DNA from: Panicum virgatum
Lineage: Eukaryota > Streptophyta > Magnoliopsida > Poales > Poaceae
NCBI RefSeq assembly: GCF_016808335.1
Contig: NC_053142.1
Span: forward strand, 47,229,795-47,293,794
Reading direction: 5' to 3'
Length of the DNA: 64,000 bases
Made by a program: the position numbers and the translations under genes. This document shows, piece by piece, positions 44,742 to 58,045 of this stretch (within the stretch, counting starts at the first letter, position 1; every line of letters starts with the position of its first letter). The notes under the pieces were generated by a model, which saw only the letters and a list, made by a program, of their open reading frames with translations, ran no database searches and was not told where the DNA came from.

Positions 44742-47700
44742 TCAAAGAAAATCCCACACCGGTATTGACGACTGACCGTCGTCGCCATTCTGATGATCGA
44801 TTTCGGGAGTTGTCTCTACGAATTGCAATGCATGCATATCACCAGGATATCGCTGCAGGAGTACTTTCCGTCAACTAATGAAGGCATTTTGAAAAATTAA
44901 AAAATAGCAAATTTTCAACATAATGCGCATATGCACTTTGATTATATGCAAGATAGCTTCACAGCAGAAAAGAAGATCAAATGCTACGGGAAAAAAAATA
45001 AATCCAGGATATACTTCTCTACAAGCAACAATAATCTCTAGAACTCACTTGGCTTAGTTGACCATTCCCAGGAAATGGCTGCTGGTGCAAGGTTGAAAAC
45101 GAGGAAGCCTGCAGGCAAAACGAACCTGAGAATCTTGATGCTTAATTAACATCATAAGAATTTTAAATTAGAAATGAACACAGACCTGACCAAACTGATT
45201 CAAATTGTCGTTAAGGTTCTGTGAGATACCAAGACCAAAGTTGTGACCAAGTACATAATGATGTCCCTGCATGATGAAAGCATCAGCTAATGTGCTATTT
45301 TTCCAGAGCAACAAGGAGCATATGTCGGCACCCTACTTAAGGACTCACCTGCATTAATTGATCTGGAATGAATGGGTTCGAAGTATTCCTTGGTTCTGTT
45401 TGTATACTTCCTGGTGTAATATTCATTGCTCCACTTGTTCCGCCCTTTGTTTCATCAGATTGCCCTACATTAATGATAATAAATAAAATATTTAGAATGC
45501 TCAGATATTACATGCAGAACACAAAAGGTATAAATCCACAAGGAATCCATGTATACACACCTGTTCTCGCTTTCTTTCGTTTATTGGTTTCCGGATCATT
45601 TCTGTGCCGAGTGACTTCACACTTCTTCTTTCCAGTAGAACCTAGAGCTTCATGGCTACTATTAAGTAGATAGTCATTCTGGGCCATGTGAGTTAATTGG
45701 CCTGTAAAGGAATGACCAGATGACTTGTCAGCCAGAGTAGATCGCAAAGTTCCTTCTACTTCTGCAAGAAGTTGATCTGACTGGTTTGCCATCAGTGCAA
45801 ATGTTTCTATGTTCTCTGCAGCCTTAGCAGCAATCTTATAGAACAAGCGGCAAAGGGCTGCATAACGACCTGCAACGGAAAATTTTGTGTCACCGTCAAA
45901 ATTAAATCCATCAGCTTCATCCATTGCCACCAACTTCGCATCTTTCCTCCACCTCTTCAGAAAGTACTGTGGGGGAATCTCTTTAACATTCCTCAGCTCG
46001 TATACTTTTAATATATGACAGCATAACAGTCCAGCATTTTCAAACTTTTTGCATGTACATGCAACCGTACCATTTGATAAGTCAAAACGCACAAGCTGAT
46101 CCTTGGTCTTGTTCTTGACAGTAATCATATATTCAGAAAAAGAGCCAAACTCCCCACAACCATAAGCCATACAGTCGATACTTAGTTCACATTCCCTTCT
46201 AAATAAGTCAAAATTTATCGGGGTATACAAATTTGCAGCCTGCCATAGGAATGGCAGAGGTATTCTTGGCACCCCTTGATTGGCTTGGTAATCAGCTTGC
46301 ATCTCTTCTTGTCTCCTCTTCTCAGCTGAACATTGAAAAAACTTCAAAAAAGAGGATAGATCTGCTTCACAGCCCAAGTACTCTTTGAGCCTAGTGCCAA
46401 CATTTTCAGTGTGTAACATGCTTTGAATATCCCCAGAGAATATTTGTCGATTGTATGGAATGGCCCAATGTTCCCGATCTTCATAAAGCTTAATTAATAA
46501 TTCTTTCTCTCTAAGGTTGTATTTCTCCATTATCATATTCCATGTGTCAACAAATTCCTGTTCATCCTCGATATCAAATACACAGTGTCTAAAATCATGT
46601 GTGAACTCTTCAGAAGTACCAAACATATGTGCTACAGACTTAACAGTACTCTGGTACATTTGCCACACGCAGAAACGGTGCATAGTACCAGGCCAAGTAA
46701 GACCCAGCGCTTCCTTCAAAGGCGCAGATCGATCAGTCAAAATTGTCTTTGGGTGTTTCCCACACATGGCACTCTTAAAAGTCTCAAGAAGCCACTTAAA
46801 AGACTCAACAGTTTCATCATATAGAAAAGCCGCACCAAATATGACCATTTGCCTATGATGGTTCATACCTAGAAACAAAGCTAAGGGCCTGCTGCAGTCA
46901 TTTTGCTTGTAGATCATGTCAAAGCAGACAACATCGCAGAAGTAGTGATAGTCCATGATTGACCTTGCATCAGCCCAGAAGACATTAGCCACTTTGTCAT
47001 TTTCATCCACCTGAATTGCATAGTAGAACGAAGGATTAACACTCTTCATTCTTCGAAAATAATCCATCAGAGCTCTGAGATCCCCTGATTTCATATCTTT
47101 GGTGGACTTCGACCGAAGATAATTCTTGTACCCTGGAGGAATGCCGCTGGCTTGGCTTCCAGGTTGAGCCTTGGCCAACATTCTCTGCGATTTCAACATC
47201 TCAATATCAAATGGTGCAGCAAGCTGGTGATTGTGATCCTCCACAAATTCTGTGATCCTATACTTACCACTAGGTGTTAACTTTATAGCAATACGTGCAG
47301 GGCAACCCATCCTTGTCTCTGGGCGAGATCTCTTGGCATCATTCTTTGAGCGAAGTCCCTCCCTAGAACAGATATAGACCCTTGACCTGTTGGAATTTTT
47401 AGAAGTTTTATCCAACCATCCTTTCCGGACACTAAATCCCATATTTCCTGCATAACTAACATAATACTCGCATGCTTTTTCTTCACTCTCAAAGACCATT
47501 CCAACTATGGGCACTCCTCCAGCATTTGAGACGACTTCCGGTGGCAATTCTGGCTCTTCTTCTGCCTTTCCTTCAGGATTATCTGCAGTCTGGGGGAAAA
47601 CAAAAGCTCTTACAGAGCAGAAGCGTGGACAACTAAGTCTATATGAGCTCATCTTTTGTAGTACCGTGCAAATCTCTGTCACAAACTTGTGATCATTTTG

Positions 47701-48566
47701 ACAAAAACAGAGCGAACATATCAATCTTAGCATTGCTACTTTCTACCGCACTGGTTCATTTATGCAATCAATATAACCCACTAGACACTCAAGCAGACGA
47801 GCCAAGACATCAACATTTCTGATATTAAAACTGCAGTGCTGATACAAGTTCTGCCTAGTTACCACAGGGCAAAATTCATACAAAAATTAACCTCTGTTTT
47901 TCTTTCAGGAACGTTAAATCAGCCTATTTGCAAGTGCAACGCGAAGTGATTTCCAATTTTCCATTCTTGAGGAACCGGATATCCCAGACCGTACCTGGGC
48001 ATCCTCCTTGCCGAGGAACTTCCCTCCAGCACCCCTCCGTCGTCGCTCCGCCAGAGCCTGCCTCGATGGGACCTGCCACCAGCAGCAGCAGAAGCAACCG
48101 CCAAAAAAAACATGTCAGCTTCAGCCTGATTGTGCGCTCCTCAATCCAATCACCCCGCTAAACTAAGCTCTCGTCAAACGAATCGCACCTTGCTCGCCGC
48201 GCGGTTGACGGCCTGGCGGCCGCTCCGCTTCTGCATGTAGCGGAGGATGATGTCCCGGCGCTCCTCGTGCGTGTAGCGGGAGACGCGGATTCCCAGCTCG
48301 CGAAGCAGCCGAGACGGATGGGAAGAAGGCTGCCCCGCCTCGGACCCGTCCGTTTCGTCTTCGGCGGCGCGCGTTTCCTGGCCGCCGGCCTTAGGCTGGC
48401 TCTTGGGAAAGGCACGGCGCTTCTTGGAACTGGAGAGGTCGAGGTAGGTGCGCACGATGTGGGAGATACGGGAGGTCGGGTGCCGACGCTGGGTGGGCTC
48501 CAGTGATGGGGTTGGCGCTGGTTCGCCGGCGGCGGCAGGGTCGTCGGAAGTGGATGGGGTGGCCAT
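44742..48566 (-). CDS. FAR1-RELATED SEQUENCE (FRS) transcription-factor-like protein
   Basis: Seven exons, read on the minus strand (48189-48566, 47995-48072, 45561-47589, 45349-45464, 45186-45266, 45049-45108, 44742-44852), give about 950 residues in frame. The order is that of a domesticated Mutator-like transposase. An N-terminal region carries VPSRQALAERRRRGAGGKFL. A FAR1 DNA-binding zinc domain (about 185-275) contains EYYVSYAGNMGFSVRKG and ends in VEDHNHQ. A MULE transposase-like core (about 350-500) contains WADARSIMDYHYF and HRFCVWQMY. A SWIM zinc finger lies near 660-685 (ACTCKKFENAGLLCCH). The tail ends SIPVWDFL. FHY3/FAR1 relatives regulate phytochrome-A signalling and chloroplast and stress genes. 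The first exon, large central exon and short 3' exons agree with FRS5-like grass genes. All reading frames are open. Confidence 0.93.
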
Positions 48567-49368
48567 GGTGGTGGACCAGTGGTGGGGATCGGGAGGACGA
48601 AGCCTGGGGCATCGAGTAGAAAGGTAGGGTGCATGACATGTGGGCCCATAGCCTCAGTCCTTTAGAGGAGTTATTATGCGTAGGACCCACATGTCAGTGA
48701 GAGTGTCCGTTTACCATCTGGTACCCTTTTGCTCTTCAATGTTTTTCTGTATACGTAGTATATCACAACCCCCGGAGGGAAAAACAATCTGAGGTACATT
48801 TTACAAAGTTCACAATCATCCCATGGGTATGGTGAAAAATCCAGTGATCAACAAATGGAATGAATAACCCAACAAAAATTTCCAATCACTCAGTTCATCG
48901 AACAAATACAGAAACATAGAGCACATGTTGTGTGATCACCATTCTGCTTACACTTGGCAGTAAAACAACTGCAAAAGAACAGTTTTGTACAACTTTCTAC
49001 AACGGGAAGGCACCTCAAGAGATTTGCAACCCAATTTACAGCAGGAAGACATGAATGACGGAATGTGAATGCATGCTAAATCAAAGGACCAAAGTTTCAA
49101 AGAGGTATGAGTTTTTTTTCTTCTCGGTCACAGCTCCAGGTTATTGAGGATGGGCAGTTCAAATTAAGGCGGTTTATATACAGATATCTGCAATCTGATC
49201 TTGAGACCTATGAAAGAGTTTTATTGCAACAAATTGCTTCCCTGCAAACAAATGGTATAAAATAGACATGATTAGCTGACCAGAACATTAGATTCCTCAG
49301 TCGTAGACGTAGAATGAACAAACCTGCTTGATTTAGAGAAGAAAAAGAACACATCCTCTGACAGATGT
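48567..49368. other. Intergenic between two minus-strand genes
   Basis: Right of the FRS start this is its promoter. The rest is 3'UTR of the next gene. No TATA box or repeat boundary could be placed with confidence. Confidence 0.4.
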
Positions 49369-52051
49369 TCATGATTGGTTGCGATTAAGCATATTCTGGA
49401 AAGAAATGTATAAATCTTTGTGCTCTACTCCAAAAATCTCTTCTGCTTTTGACAGGGTGTCCTGCAGATATTATCAAGTAAAAATCATTGCGCTGACATT
49501 TCCTGGACATTGATGAGTTGCCCAACCATGAAAATAGTGGCAGATTATGCTACCTCTCGTGATTGTTTCTGAGCATTGAACTCCTTGATGTTCGCCAAAA
49601 ATGCTCCAAATTGCTCATAAGAAAGTCTCGTCCTGGTCAATTGTAGGCACAAGCAGTAAGAGAAAACAAGCTAATAATTGCTGCAAAAGGTTACGAGAAT
49701 AGAAACAAACCGTGCTTGTCGAAAGAATTCCTTTCCATCTATACGAGGCCGCCCTGGAAACAGGAAATATTGCGACGTCCTCAGCAGGGTCCATATACAT
49801 AAATGATATTTGCATTGATAGATTGTCACTTTCTCAAACCTGTGAATGAGTGGCGTTGAGGAGGAGATGTTGGTGCTGGATACTGATGACTTGATCTTTG
49901 CCATGATGAAAATGCGGATTGGCCCTCAGATCGAGATCTTGTAGGAGAAGATGGACCTGATAAGAACTTGGGAGAGGATGGGCCCGTTGAATATGATCTA
50001 GGGGAACCACCAGTGGATGAAATCATAGGTGTTGAACCAGGAGTTACTTTTTGAGGTATGTATGGCGTGATCGAGAACTGGTATCCTGTAAATGCTTCCT
50101 ATGTAAGTGGTTATGCTGAGAATAGAGTTCATACATTGACATAGTTTAGCTGTTCAGCAGTGGTGAGACTGAATTACCTCCACCATGAGTGGATTCTGTT
50201 TTTGTACATCTGCTGGAAGTATCTGAAGAAGAGTAACTGCTTGAAACTTCATCTATAAAGTCATTTAAAACAAAAGAATGTATCAGGCATGCAGTTAAGG
50301 CTATGTAATTTAACAAAAGATGCTACAAAAACTGCAAGGATGTTAAATGGCACCTTTCCAAGAGGGGGGGCGGGTAGTCAAATTATCCTCCGCGTCATGT
50401 TCCAGACCGGTTTCAGACAATTGCTGTGGAATATGCAAATAAAAATCATTTGCTAAGCCAAAAGTTGCCGCAGAAGTTAAGGCTTAAAAGATGACAACAA
50501 ATCTTGAATAAGAGAAAGAAACATTTGATCGATACAACTCACCAATAAATTATCTTCACTCAATGATTTCATCAACTGTTTCTTAAATGCCTCCAGCTGC
50601 AAAGAAAGAATGACCTCTGGTAACTTGGTAACTAGCAAGGTGCATTTTTCATGTTGAATAGAAAGAGTTTGACAAAATTCATGCCAGTTGGAATACCATG
50701 CTAGACTCATACTGCCATACATATGCGATCATTCAAGGTATAGCAAATGAAGAGCAGAGTCACGGAAGAGTAATACTCTACTAAAAAACTTCACATTCAA
50801 CTATTCCAGTTTCCACAACACTGCGTGAAACTGCAAAACAAGGTAACTAACAGTAAAGCAGTAACCAAACCTTTTCTTGTTTCTAGTTTCCTATTAAATC
50901 AGTTTCTACAAATCTGGGCCGATAGTTTGGCATCTCTACCATTTCGTATTCAAAATTCTTTACTCCTGGATGGTTCTCAAAAAAATCAGCAAGCTAATCT
51001 ACGATGCAACTCAGGGGCAGTAAAATTGCAGCTATATTCCAAGAGGCCTGATTTTCCAACTGCACCAAATCTTCCATATAGACTGAAGTTATAGAAAGAC
51101 TTTCAATGTCAGAATAACTTTGCAGCCCATGCTAAGCTGAACCATCCGACGGAGTCAAAAATTCCCTAACATGTATTCTTTAGATCACCAAGACCAGACA
51201 AAGGCTGTATGAGTAAGTCAAGCATCAAAACTAAAATGGTACAAAAATCAAACATACTCCCCAGTCCCCACTGTGATGAACACTACGCTTAAAGGTCTAC
51301 AACACACCATAGGGAACAAAATTGGCTCTCTCCACACTACAAACAATGCTAGACATACATGTCATTCAAATCTATAAAAATCCAATGCACACCTGGCCCA
51401 TCTTACCAAGTGCCCAGAATCATGGTTACTGAAAAGCACAACTCTGACATAAACAAGCAAACAAGACTAGAAAAATAATGCTTCAATCAAAGTCAACAAC
51501 AATTCTACTAACTGTACACTCAAGACACAACTCTCGTCTAAATTCACAGGCTTCTCGTTACAATCTGTGCTAAAAATTGAATGTACTAAACAGAATTCAG
51601 AGAATTCGAAGTGAAGGAGACATAGAAAGTTAGTAAAGGTCGCACCTTTGCCAAGTTCCTAGCCAGCTTCTTGGCCGTAGCGGCGAGCGAGTCCCTCTCC
51701 TTCGCCAGTTTCACCTGCACACCAAGGATCCGAGGGCAAGAAGCTAAGTACAGGTCTTAATACAACGGACATCGGAAGAATTACGGCGACGGGGGAGCTC
51801 ACGTTCTCATCGAGGGCGGCGGCCAGGCGAGCGCGGAGGTCGGCCTCGTTGCGGTCGCGGTCAGCGAGGTCGCGGCGGAGGCGCGCGGCGTCTGCCTCGA
51901 GGCGGGAGACGCGGGAGGCGATGGCCATGGAGGTGATCTTGCGCGCCACGTCCAGCTGCTCGTACGGGTCGGTGGGGATCACAGCCAGGATCTCGTCCGG
52001 GAGGTGGAAGTCCACGCCCGCCGCCGATGCTGACGCCTCGCGCCTCGCCAT
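49369..52051 (-). CDS. At4g15545-like coiled-coil protein, function unknown
   Basis: Nine exons on the minus strand (51803-52051, 51646-51714, 50543-50596, 50354-50423, 50178-50252, 49840-50085, 49711-49753, 49554-49632, 49369-49461) join in phase to about 325 residues. I recognise it as the plant family typified by Arabidopsis At4g15545 and At1g16520, which has no settled function. The N-terminal half (FHLPDEILAVIPTDPYEQLD, then Arg/Glu/Leu-rich heptads to about 120) is a coiled coil. The middle is a disordered Ser/Pro-rich stretch (SSTGGSPRSYSTGPSSPKFL). The C-terminus is the conserved block RPRIDGKEFFRQARTRLSYE followed by QFGAFLANIKEFNAQKQ and ending DLYISFQNMLNRNQS. There is no membrane segment. 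All borders are canonical and there is no disruption. Confidence 0.9.
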
Positions 52052-53545
52052 CGCCGCCGCCGGGGAAGGGTAGGTTGGCTAGCTCCAGAAGGCCGTGGCG
52101 GACTGGCGGTGGTCGCCGGCGTTGGGGAAGAAAGGAATTGGAAATTAAAGTTTGAGTTTTTTTTTTTTTTGACAAGAATGTGTGGTTTGTGATGGGGATG
52201 GATTGCCTGGCTGTACACTGTTGGGAGTTCCAAGCCATTTCTCCCTCAATTTTCTTTTTTTGCTCCTTTTGAATTTTCTTTTTTTGAAAGGATTTTGAAT
52301 TTTCTTTTTGGTCGTGTACACCGTATTAGCAGTTTTTTTTTTTGCTGTTAGAGCCATTCTACTCACGATAAACAATGTTTAGCATCTTTCCCCCAAAAAA
52401 GATAGACAAATGGTTGTAGCAATAATGCTACCAATATAAGAAAGAAATACTGGTAAAGCAGTAGCATATACTGGTTATACATGTACAGTTGTATTTGTAA
52501 AATGCTTACAGCTCGGGCAAATTCTCCTTTTGCTTTGCAAGCAATAGTCGCATGTTTTCAGTTTAAAAAATTATACATGTGATTTTTTCCCAATTGACGA
52601 AGGCTCGACAAGCTCAAGTGACGCGGTTTAATGACTAAGCAAAATTTTGTTTTCCAGACTAATTTTTTGTTTCCCAGACTAACCAACCTAGCACAAAAGG
52701 TAGACAGGTGGAGCGCAAAAGGTCAGTACTCATGTGAAAAGGGCTGTATCCTAGTTTTTTAAGAGCCTCGGTAGCATCTGAGATTCTGGGTTCGACTCTC
52801 CATGAGAGCGAATATTTTGAGATTTAACGGCACTGTACATTCAGTGGGAGGCGATATTCTCGTCGACAGTGAGGCGTCTATGGTGACTTCGTCAATCTCA
52901 AGAATTTGCCGATTTAGTCTTCGAAGATGCTCATAGAGACTCATAAGGGTAAGAATGTCTAAGTTGTACTGTGTAATTTTTTTTTAAAAAAAAGTCAGTA
53001 CTACTCAGTACTCCCTATTTTTTACCCGCAAAAAAAAAGTACTCCCTATTTTCTTCTACATCCAAAGGTCTAAAAAAAAAGACGTGCGAATAATAATAGC
53101 CACAAGGCCGAAACTCTAGTTTTTTTTTTACGGGGACAAGGCCGAAACTCTAGTGCTACGATCATCCTCTGCTGGCCTGGCCCAACAGGCCAATCTGGTT
53201 GCGCGGGCGCGGGCAACGGGCACGGTGGAGCGCGTGAGATGTCGCGCTCGGGGCGATAGCCGATAGGGATTAGTACCACCTCGCTGGTCGAGTTGCGTTG
53301 CACGCCGATGGAAAAGCATATAAGGGAGGCCAAGGCGGCGTTGAGAAGGCACGCAGCTGCGCGGTGCGCACAGAGCAAACTATTCTTTCTGCATTTTACT
53401 AAAAAATACCGCGTGCGCGCCGCAAATAGCGGGGGTGTTTATTCATCGTTTTTGGGGGTGTTTATTCATTGTTTTGATTTGCCGTTGATGTATCACAGAA
53501 GTACCCGGCACCTTCTCCTGGCTCCGGCGCACTACTGGTGCCTCC
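52052..53545. other. Intergenic, low-complexity
   Basis: Begins with the promoter of the gene to the left. It holds several T and A homopolymer runs and a short duplicated ACAAGGCCGAAACTCTAGT (53,101 and 53,137). No coding exon was recognised. Confidence 0.45.
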
Positions 53546-53658
53546 GCTGTCGACATTAGTCAGCTCGGACCCGTGCTCCCGTGCTTGGCCCTCCGCCGCT
53601 GTCGACATTAGTCAGCTCGGACCCGTGCTGTCGACATTAGTCAGCTCGGACCCGTGTT
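53546..53658. repeat. Triplicated 30-bp minisatellite
   Basis: Three copies of a unit containing TGTCGACATTAGTCAGCTCG followed by GACCCGTG, at about 53,546, 53,598 and 53,627. The last two abut. The spacing suggests unequal exchange in non-coding DNA. Confidence 0.85.
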
Positions 53659-53762
53659 CCCCCGTCCGGTGCTTGGTCCATCGTATGTCTCCCCGCCTCT
53701 CTTCTAAGGCCGCCAGAGGCCATAGGACTCGGCAACCCGGAACCCGTAGGGCCCGAACCCCG

Positions 53763-53818
53763 GCCGGAGCTTGCCGGGGAAGATGAACAGGCCGGAGCTT
53801 GCCGGGGAAGATGAACAG
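53763..53818. repeat. Perfect 28-bp tandem duplication
   Basis: Two adjacent identical copies of a unit beginning GCCGGAGCTTGCCGGGG and ending GATGAACAG. The minus-strand open frames across it are chance. Confidence 0.88.
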
Positions 53819-54510
53819 GGCGTGTTGCGGCGCTTCTGCGACAGTTTCGCTGCCACCCGCGTGCGCGATGAATAGCTTTCCCCCAAATAGCAGCATACCC
53901 CAATTTTTTGAGAGGATTCTCCTTTAAGGAGGAGAGCCCCTACAAATCAGGGATTAAATATTGATATTTTGATTCATATAAAAACGTTTCTCTTGCCACC
54001 ACATGGCTCATATAACTTGCAGAGGAGCGAGTTCATGTAACCAAAAACGGATCATATAATAGTCCAAAATCCAGAGGACGCTAGGTGCACAGGTCCGCCG
54101 AGACGAGACTATGGTCCTAAACTGCGCTAGACTACTGTAATGTTATTAGCTTGGATCTTTGTACATCATGGACCCTGCCATCATATCCATCTCCATCGCT
54201 TCGAAAAACAAATAATTGCTCTGGATTATTGTCGGGCAGCATTTGAGTATTGGACAAATCATTTAACCTGCATACAAAATAGAAGATAAATATGTGGACT
54301 GCAGTTTAAATTCACATGACTCTGAAAACTCAAACGGACCTACCTGAGCTTATTTTCGAGATTGGGCAACCTGGTTTTGAAGCAAAATATCAACCAATAT
54401 GTATAGTTGTTCATCCAAAATAATTTAACTGAAGATGGATAAGTGGCACCCTGGTCAGTAGGCATCCTGTCAGACTACACAGATTATAGTTTGAACATTG
54501 CTAATCTTGT
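53819..54510. other. Intergenic, nothing recognised
   Basis: Holds the downstream flank of the TPR gene. No gene or transposon end was identified. Confidence 0.4.
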
Positions 54511-56368
54511 TCACTTTACAGACCGCACAACAGTTCTGACTTTAAACTTATACTGCGGCAACTCTTCTTCTTCATCATCATCCCCGTCTTCACTCGAATC
54601 ATCTTCCACGCTGTTCCACTTTGAGTAATCAAGACCTGAATGGCCCTTTGGTTTTGGAATGGCCTCCCAGCCCTGGGGTTTTGAAGGCAGAATGGGAGCA
54701 ACATCAACCTTCTGGGGTTCACTTGCAGGTTTTCTTTTGAGAACAGGTCCATTTGAAGGTTTGTTCTCGAGAACCAGTTCAGTTTCAGGTTGGTCAAGCT
54801 TAGTGATAGAAGTCTCAATCTTCTGATGTCCTTTTGGAGGAAGTTCTTCCTTTTCTTCTTCAAGAAACATGGTCTCCTCTTCACACTCAGGAATAGGGGC
54901 CAGTGACTTCGAAACAATACAGCAGATGGGCAAAAAGAAATATCAGCTAAGCAAGCAAGCCATTTAACGGTTTGACTAATTGAGGCATTCAGGAGAAGTG
55001 GGGGAAAAAACAGAAGATTTGTAAGCTGATGGCAAAAATACAAAGATATGGGCAAGAAAGCTACAAATGACCAATCTAACCTTTTCTTTCTTGCAAAGGT
55101 CTGCTCATTTTCATTTTCAGGAAAAATGATTTTTCCAATTACAAGGCATGTCAGGGTAGAAGGTATGAGGAGAGTAAACCAAGGAAAATAATGAGAGAGA
55201 AAGTAAAACATACTAGCTGTGTCTTCAATCGTGCCTGCAGGTTCCGATATACTTCAGACGATGGATTTATCTCAATGAGCCTGTTGACATCAAACAGAGC
55301 TGACTGATAATCTTTCAGAGTAACCAGAGTCTGGGCACGTAACATCAAAGCTCCAGCATGCTCCCTATCCAACTCAAGGACAGATGTACACTCTTCTGCT
55401 GCCTATACCAGACATTGCAAATGGAGAATTCAGTGCTAATAATAAAAACAATAATGTAGAAAAGGGAACAATAAATGAAGTCTGCAGTCCCAGATGATTC
55501 AAGAAAAATATCTACTGTTAGTATAGAGGATCAGCTAAGTCATAACTTTCGCCCCTTACTAGGTAATTCAGGTTTTCAGTATCATTCTGCCCATGCTCAT
55601 AGGAGATCAGGAAATAAGCTGTTTGTCCGTCCCAAAAATGTCAGGTAGTGAAGGAGATCATTCACTTGGTGTCATTGAAAAATTTAGTCACTTCCAGTGT
55701 TTCGTACTTTCAGGTACCCTGCCTAGTCCATTTGTAGTACTTTCTGCTATTTTTGGTATGGCAACTCCAAGCTTTTACAAGCTCTGCAGCTTCTCAAGTT
55801 CAGTCCAAGCATTCTAATGGACTGAACCTTAGAACACAAAATTTACCAGCAACTGAGCTAAATGCGCAGAGATCACCATAAAGCTAGATTGGAGACTAGA
55901 ACAGTTTCACACAACAGTATCACTCCATTAAGGCATGCCTAGCGTATATATTCCAAATTACGCATCAAATAGTTGTATTACCACGTAAACAGAATCCACG
56001 AGCATCAAATCGCCGCTATTCCTGAAATCCGGAACCAATCAGGATCTGTATGGCCAGAAAACGATTTTTTTTTACCCAACTCTGACACTTGGAAGGGACC
56101 ACAATCGCCACCGAAGCAAAGTCAAATCAAAGCACCCACGCAATCCTCCGCGAAGGAAAGCAACCCAGAGCAGAGGAGCCGGACGGACCTTGTGGAAGTC
56201 GTGGAGCTTGAGGTAGCATGCGGCACGGTTGCTGTGGAGCGCGATGCGCTGGGCCGGGGCCCGCGCCGCCGCCAGCGCCGCGGAGTAGAGCTCCAGCGCC
56301 TCCCGGTGTCGGCCGCCCCGGTAGAGCTCGTGCGCCCTCTCCACCTCCGCCGCGCCCGCGCCCGCCAT
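54511..56368 (-). CDS. Small TPR-repeat protein with acidic C-terminus
   Basis: Three minus-strand exons (56189-56368, 55214-55402, 54511-54906) encode about 254 residues. The first two exons form a three-TPR block (ERAHELYRGGRHREALELYS; ALHSNRAACYLKLHDF; GALMLRAQTLVTLKDYQSAL), the kind of carboxylate-clamp-like fold found in Hsp70/Hsp90 co-chaperones. The third exon encodes a charged, likely disordered tail. It has a conserved end, PKGHSGLDYSKWNSVEDDSS, a run of Asp/Glu, and LPQYKFKVRTV. It matches the plant family I recall as Arabidopsis At1g56090-like, a small TPR protein of unclear role. The start at 56,368 opens the TPR directly. In-frame sequence upstream is low-complexity leader. Confidence 0.88.
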
Positions 56369-56715
56369 CGCCCGCCACGCGCGGAGATCCCGGCGGCGAT
56401 TCGGGGCCGGATGGATCGGAGGCTGGTTTGGGTCAGGGATTTGGGGGGATGGATAATCACGAGGGAGGAGAGGAGAATGGAGATGATGGCGAGAGGAGGG
56501 GGAGATTTGAATGTGGTTGGATGCCTGGACGGTTGCGGGTTGTTGGGTTTCGCTTGCCCGCGACCGCGCGAGGATCACGGCCGCTGGGGGTTATCTACCG
56601 GAAATGACGGGTTTGCCCCCCTTCCTTAAACCTCGAACCTTCCTAGATTTCCGGATGCCTTCGTGCAGGAGCAGGGGCAAACGCGCTTCGTTTTTATGTG
56701 TTTTCTTTTTGTTTC
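56369..56715. other. Promoter and leader of the TPR gene
   Basis: Upstream flank, mixed GC. No TATA box was fixed. Confidence 0.4.
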
Positions 56716-56869
56716 TTACTCTCTTCGTTCTAAAATATAAGTCATTTTAATATTTTTATATTCATAATGTTTGTTATGTATGTAGATATAAAATATATCT
56801 AGATCCATAGCAAAATATATGAATCTAAAAAATATCAAAACGATCTACATTTTGAAACGGATGGAGTAT
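56716..56869. mobile_element. Stowaway-like MITE
   Basis: TACTCTCTTCGTTCTAAAAT ... CATTTTGAAACGGATGGAGTA, imperfect inverted ends of the Stowaway group around a 150-bp AT-rich body (TATATCTAGATCCATAGCAAA). Confidence 0.75.
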
Positions 56870-56929
56870 TATTATTACGCATAAAAGGAGTGAAACGGAT
56901 GGAGTATTATTATTACGCATAAAAGGAGT
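56854..56929. repeat. 38-bp tandem duplication at a MITE end
   Basis: 56,854-56,891 and 56,892-56,929 are identical. The unit includes the right terminus of the Stowaway-like element plus the adjoining flank (GGATGGAGTATTATTATTAC). Confidence 0.85.
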
Positions 56930-57723
56930 CCGACATGCCACACAGTGATGGATTGTATGATTGTATATTTGTATTAACAGTTATAAATCCTAACAGTGAT
57001 GACCTGTTTCAGGTTGTCACGGATGTTTTCTTTTCTTTTTTTTTTCTTTGGAATTTTCAGGCTGATGCTACTACCTTTTGTTGTTAGTTAACGGTCCTCA
57101 GCCTGCTTAGCTGCTAACACTGAGTGCGCTCTGCTCATCACAACCACCCAATTAGCCCATGTGACTTCGCGCTACGGCGTGTTAGTGGTTTATATTTTTT
57201 TAGTGAAAAACTTTGCTCTATACTTTTCATGATCTTTTGTTATGTAAAAAAAATCAAAAGATATTGGGAAGATCTACACGGGATGCATGGCATTGATCAA
57301 TTAACAAGCCAACAAAGATACCATGATACACTTCACATTTTACACACTTCAGTATACTTTTTCTATGTCACACGGAGAGGGAGGGAGGGAGAGATACAAA
57401 CAAGCTTACATATGGTTTTTTCTTTCGAAAAGCCCCTAAACTTTTAAAACAGAGCAAATATTACCTTACAACGGATTTGGTGGCTATTTTTTTATAAGAA
57501 TGGTACTAAGAATTCTATGGGTTTTAGGAACTCTCGCACGCACTTTCGCTGTCGGAGGCTCTAGCTTCTCCTTTCGATGCCTTCATTTATTGAAGCATGT
57601 CCTCCTTATATAGTCGTGCAGAGAGTGCTGACATCTTCGCTGCTCTTGTCTTCTTTGACGAGCTTATTGTTCTGCGGTATAGCACTAATTTTTTGTATGG
57701 CGTTAACTTCTGCATAGCGCTAA
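56930..57723. other. Intergenic, nothing recognised
   Basis: AT-rich with a (GGGA)n patch near 57,375. No gene was identified. Confidence 0.4.
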
Positions 57724-58045
57724 GGCCCTGGTTCCAAACTTTTTTTCAGAAGTCCCTATCACATAAAAAAAATCTTATTATTTTATAGTATTAAATAAAA
57801 TCTGTTTATAAATGTTTTTTGACAGCTGAGTGCTTTTTCGCGAGACGAATCTAATGAGCCTAATTAATTCATAATTTGCTACAGTGATGCTACAGTAACC
57901 ATTCGCTAATCATAGATTAAGATACATCATTAGATTCGTCTCGCAGTTTAACCCTAGGATTCTGCAGTTAGTTTTATAATTAATATTTATTTAATACTTC
58001 TAAATACTAAAAAATACCTGAGACTTTTTTTAAGTCCCTGTTCCA
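57724..58045. repeat. MITE, family 1 relative
   Basis: About 320 bp, GGCCCTGGTTCCAAACTTTT ... GACTTTTTTTAAGTCCCTGTTCC, with GCGAGACGAATCTAATGAGC and paired CTACAGT motifs as in the copies near 400, 1,344 and 3,471. Boundaries are approximate. Confidence 0.6.
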
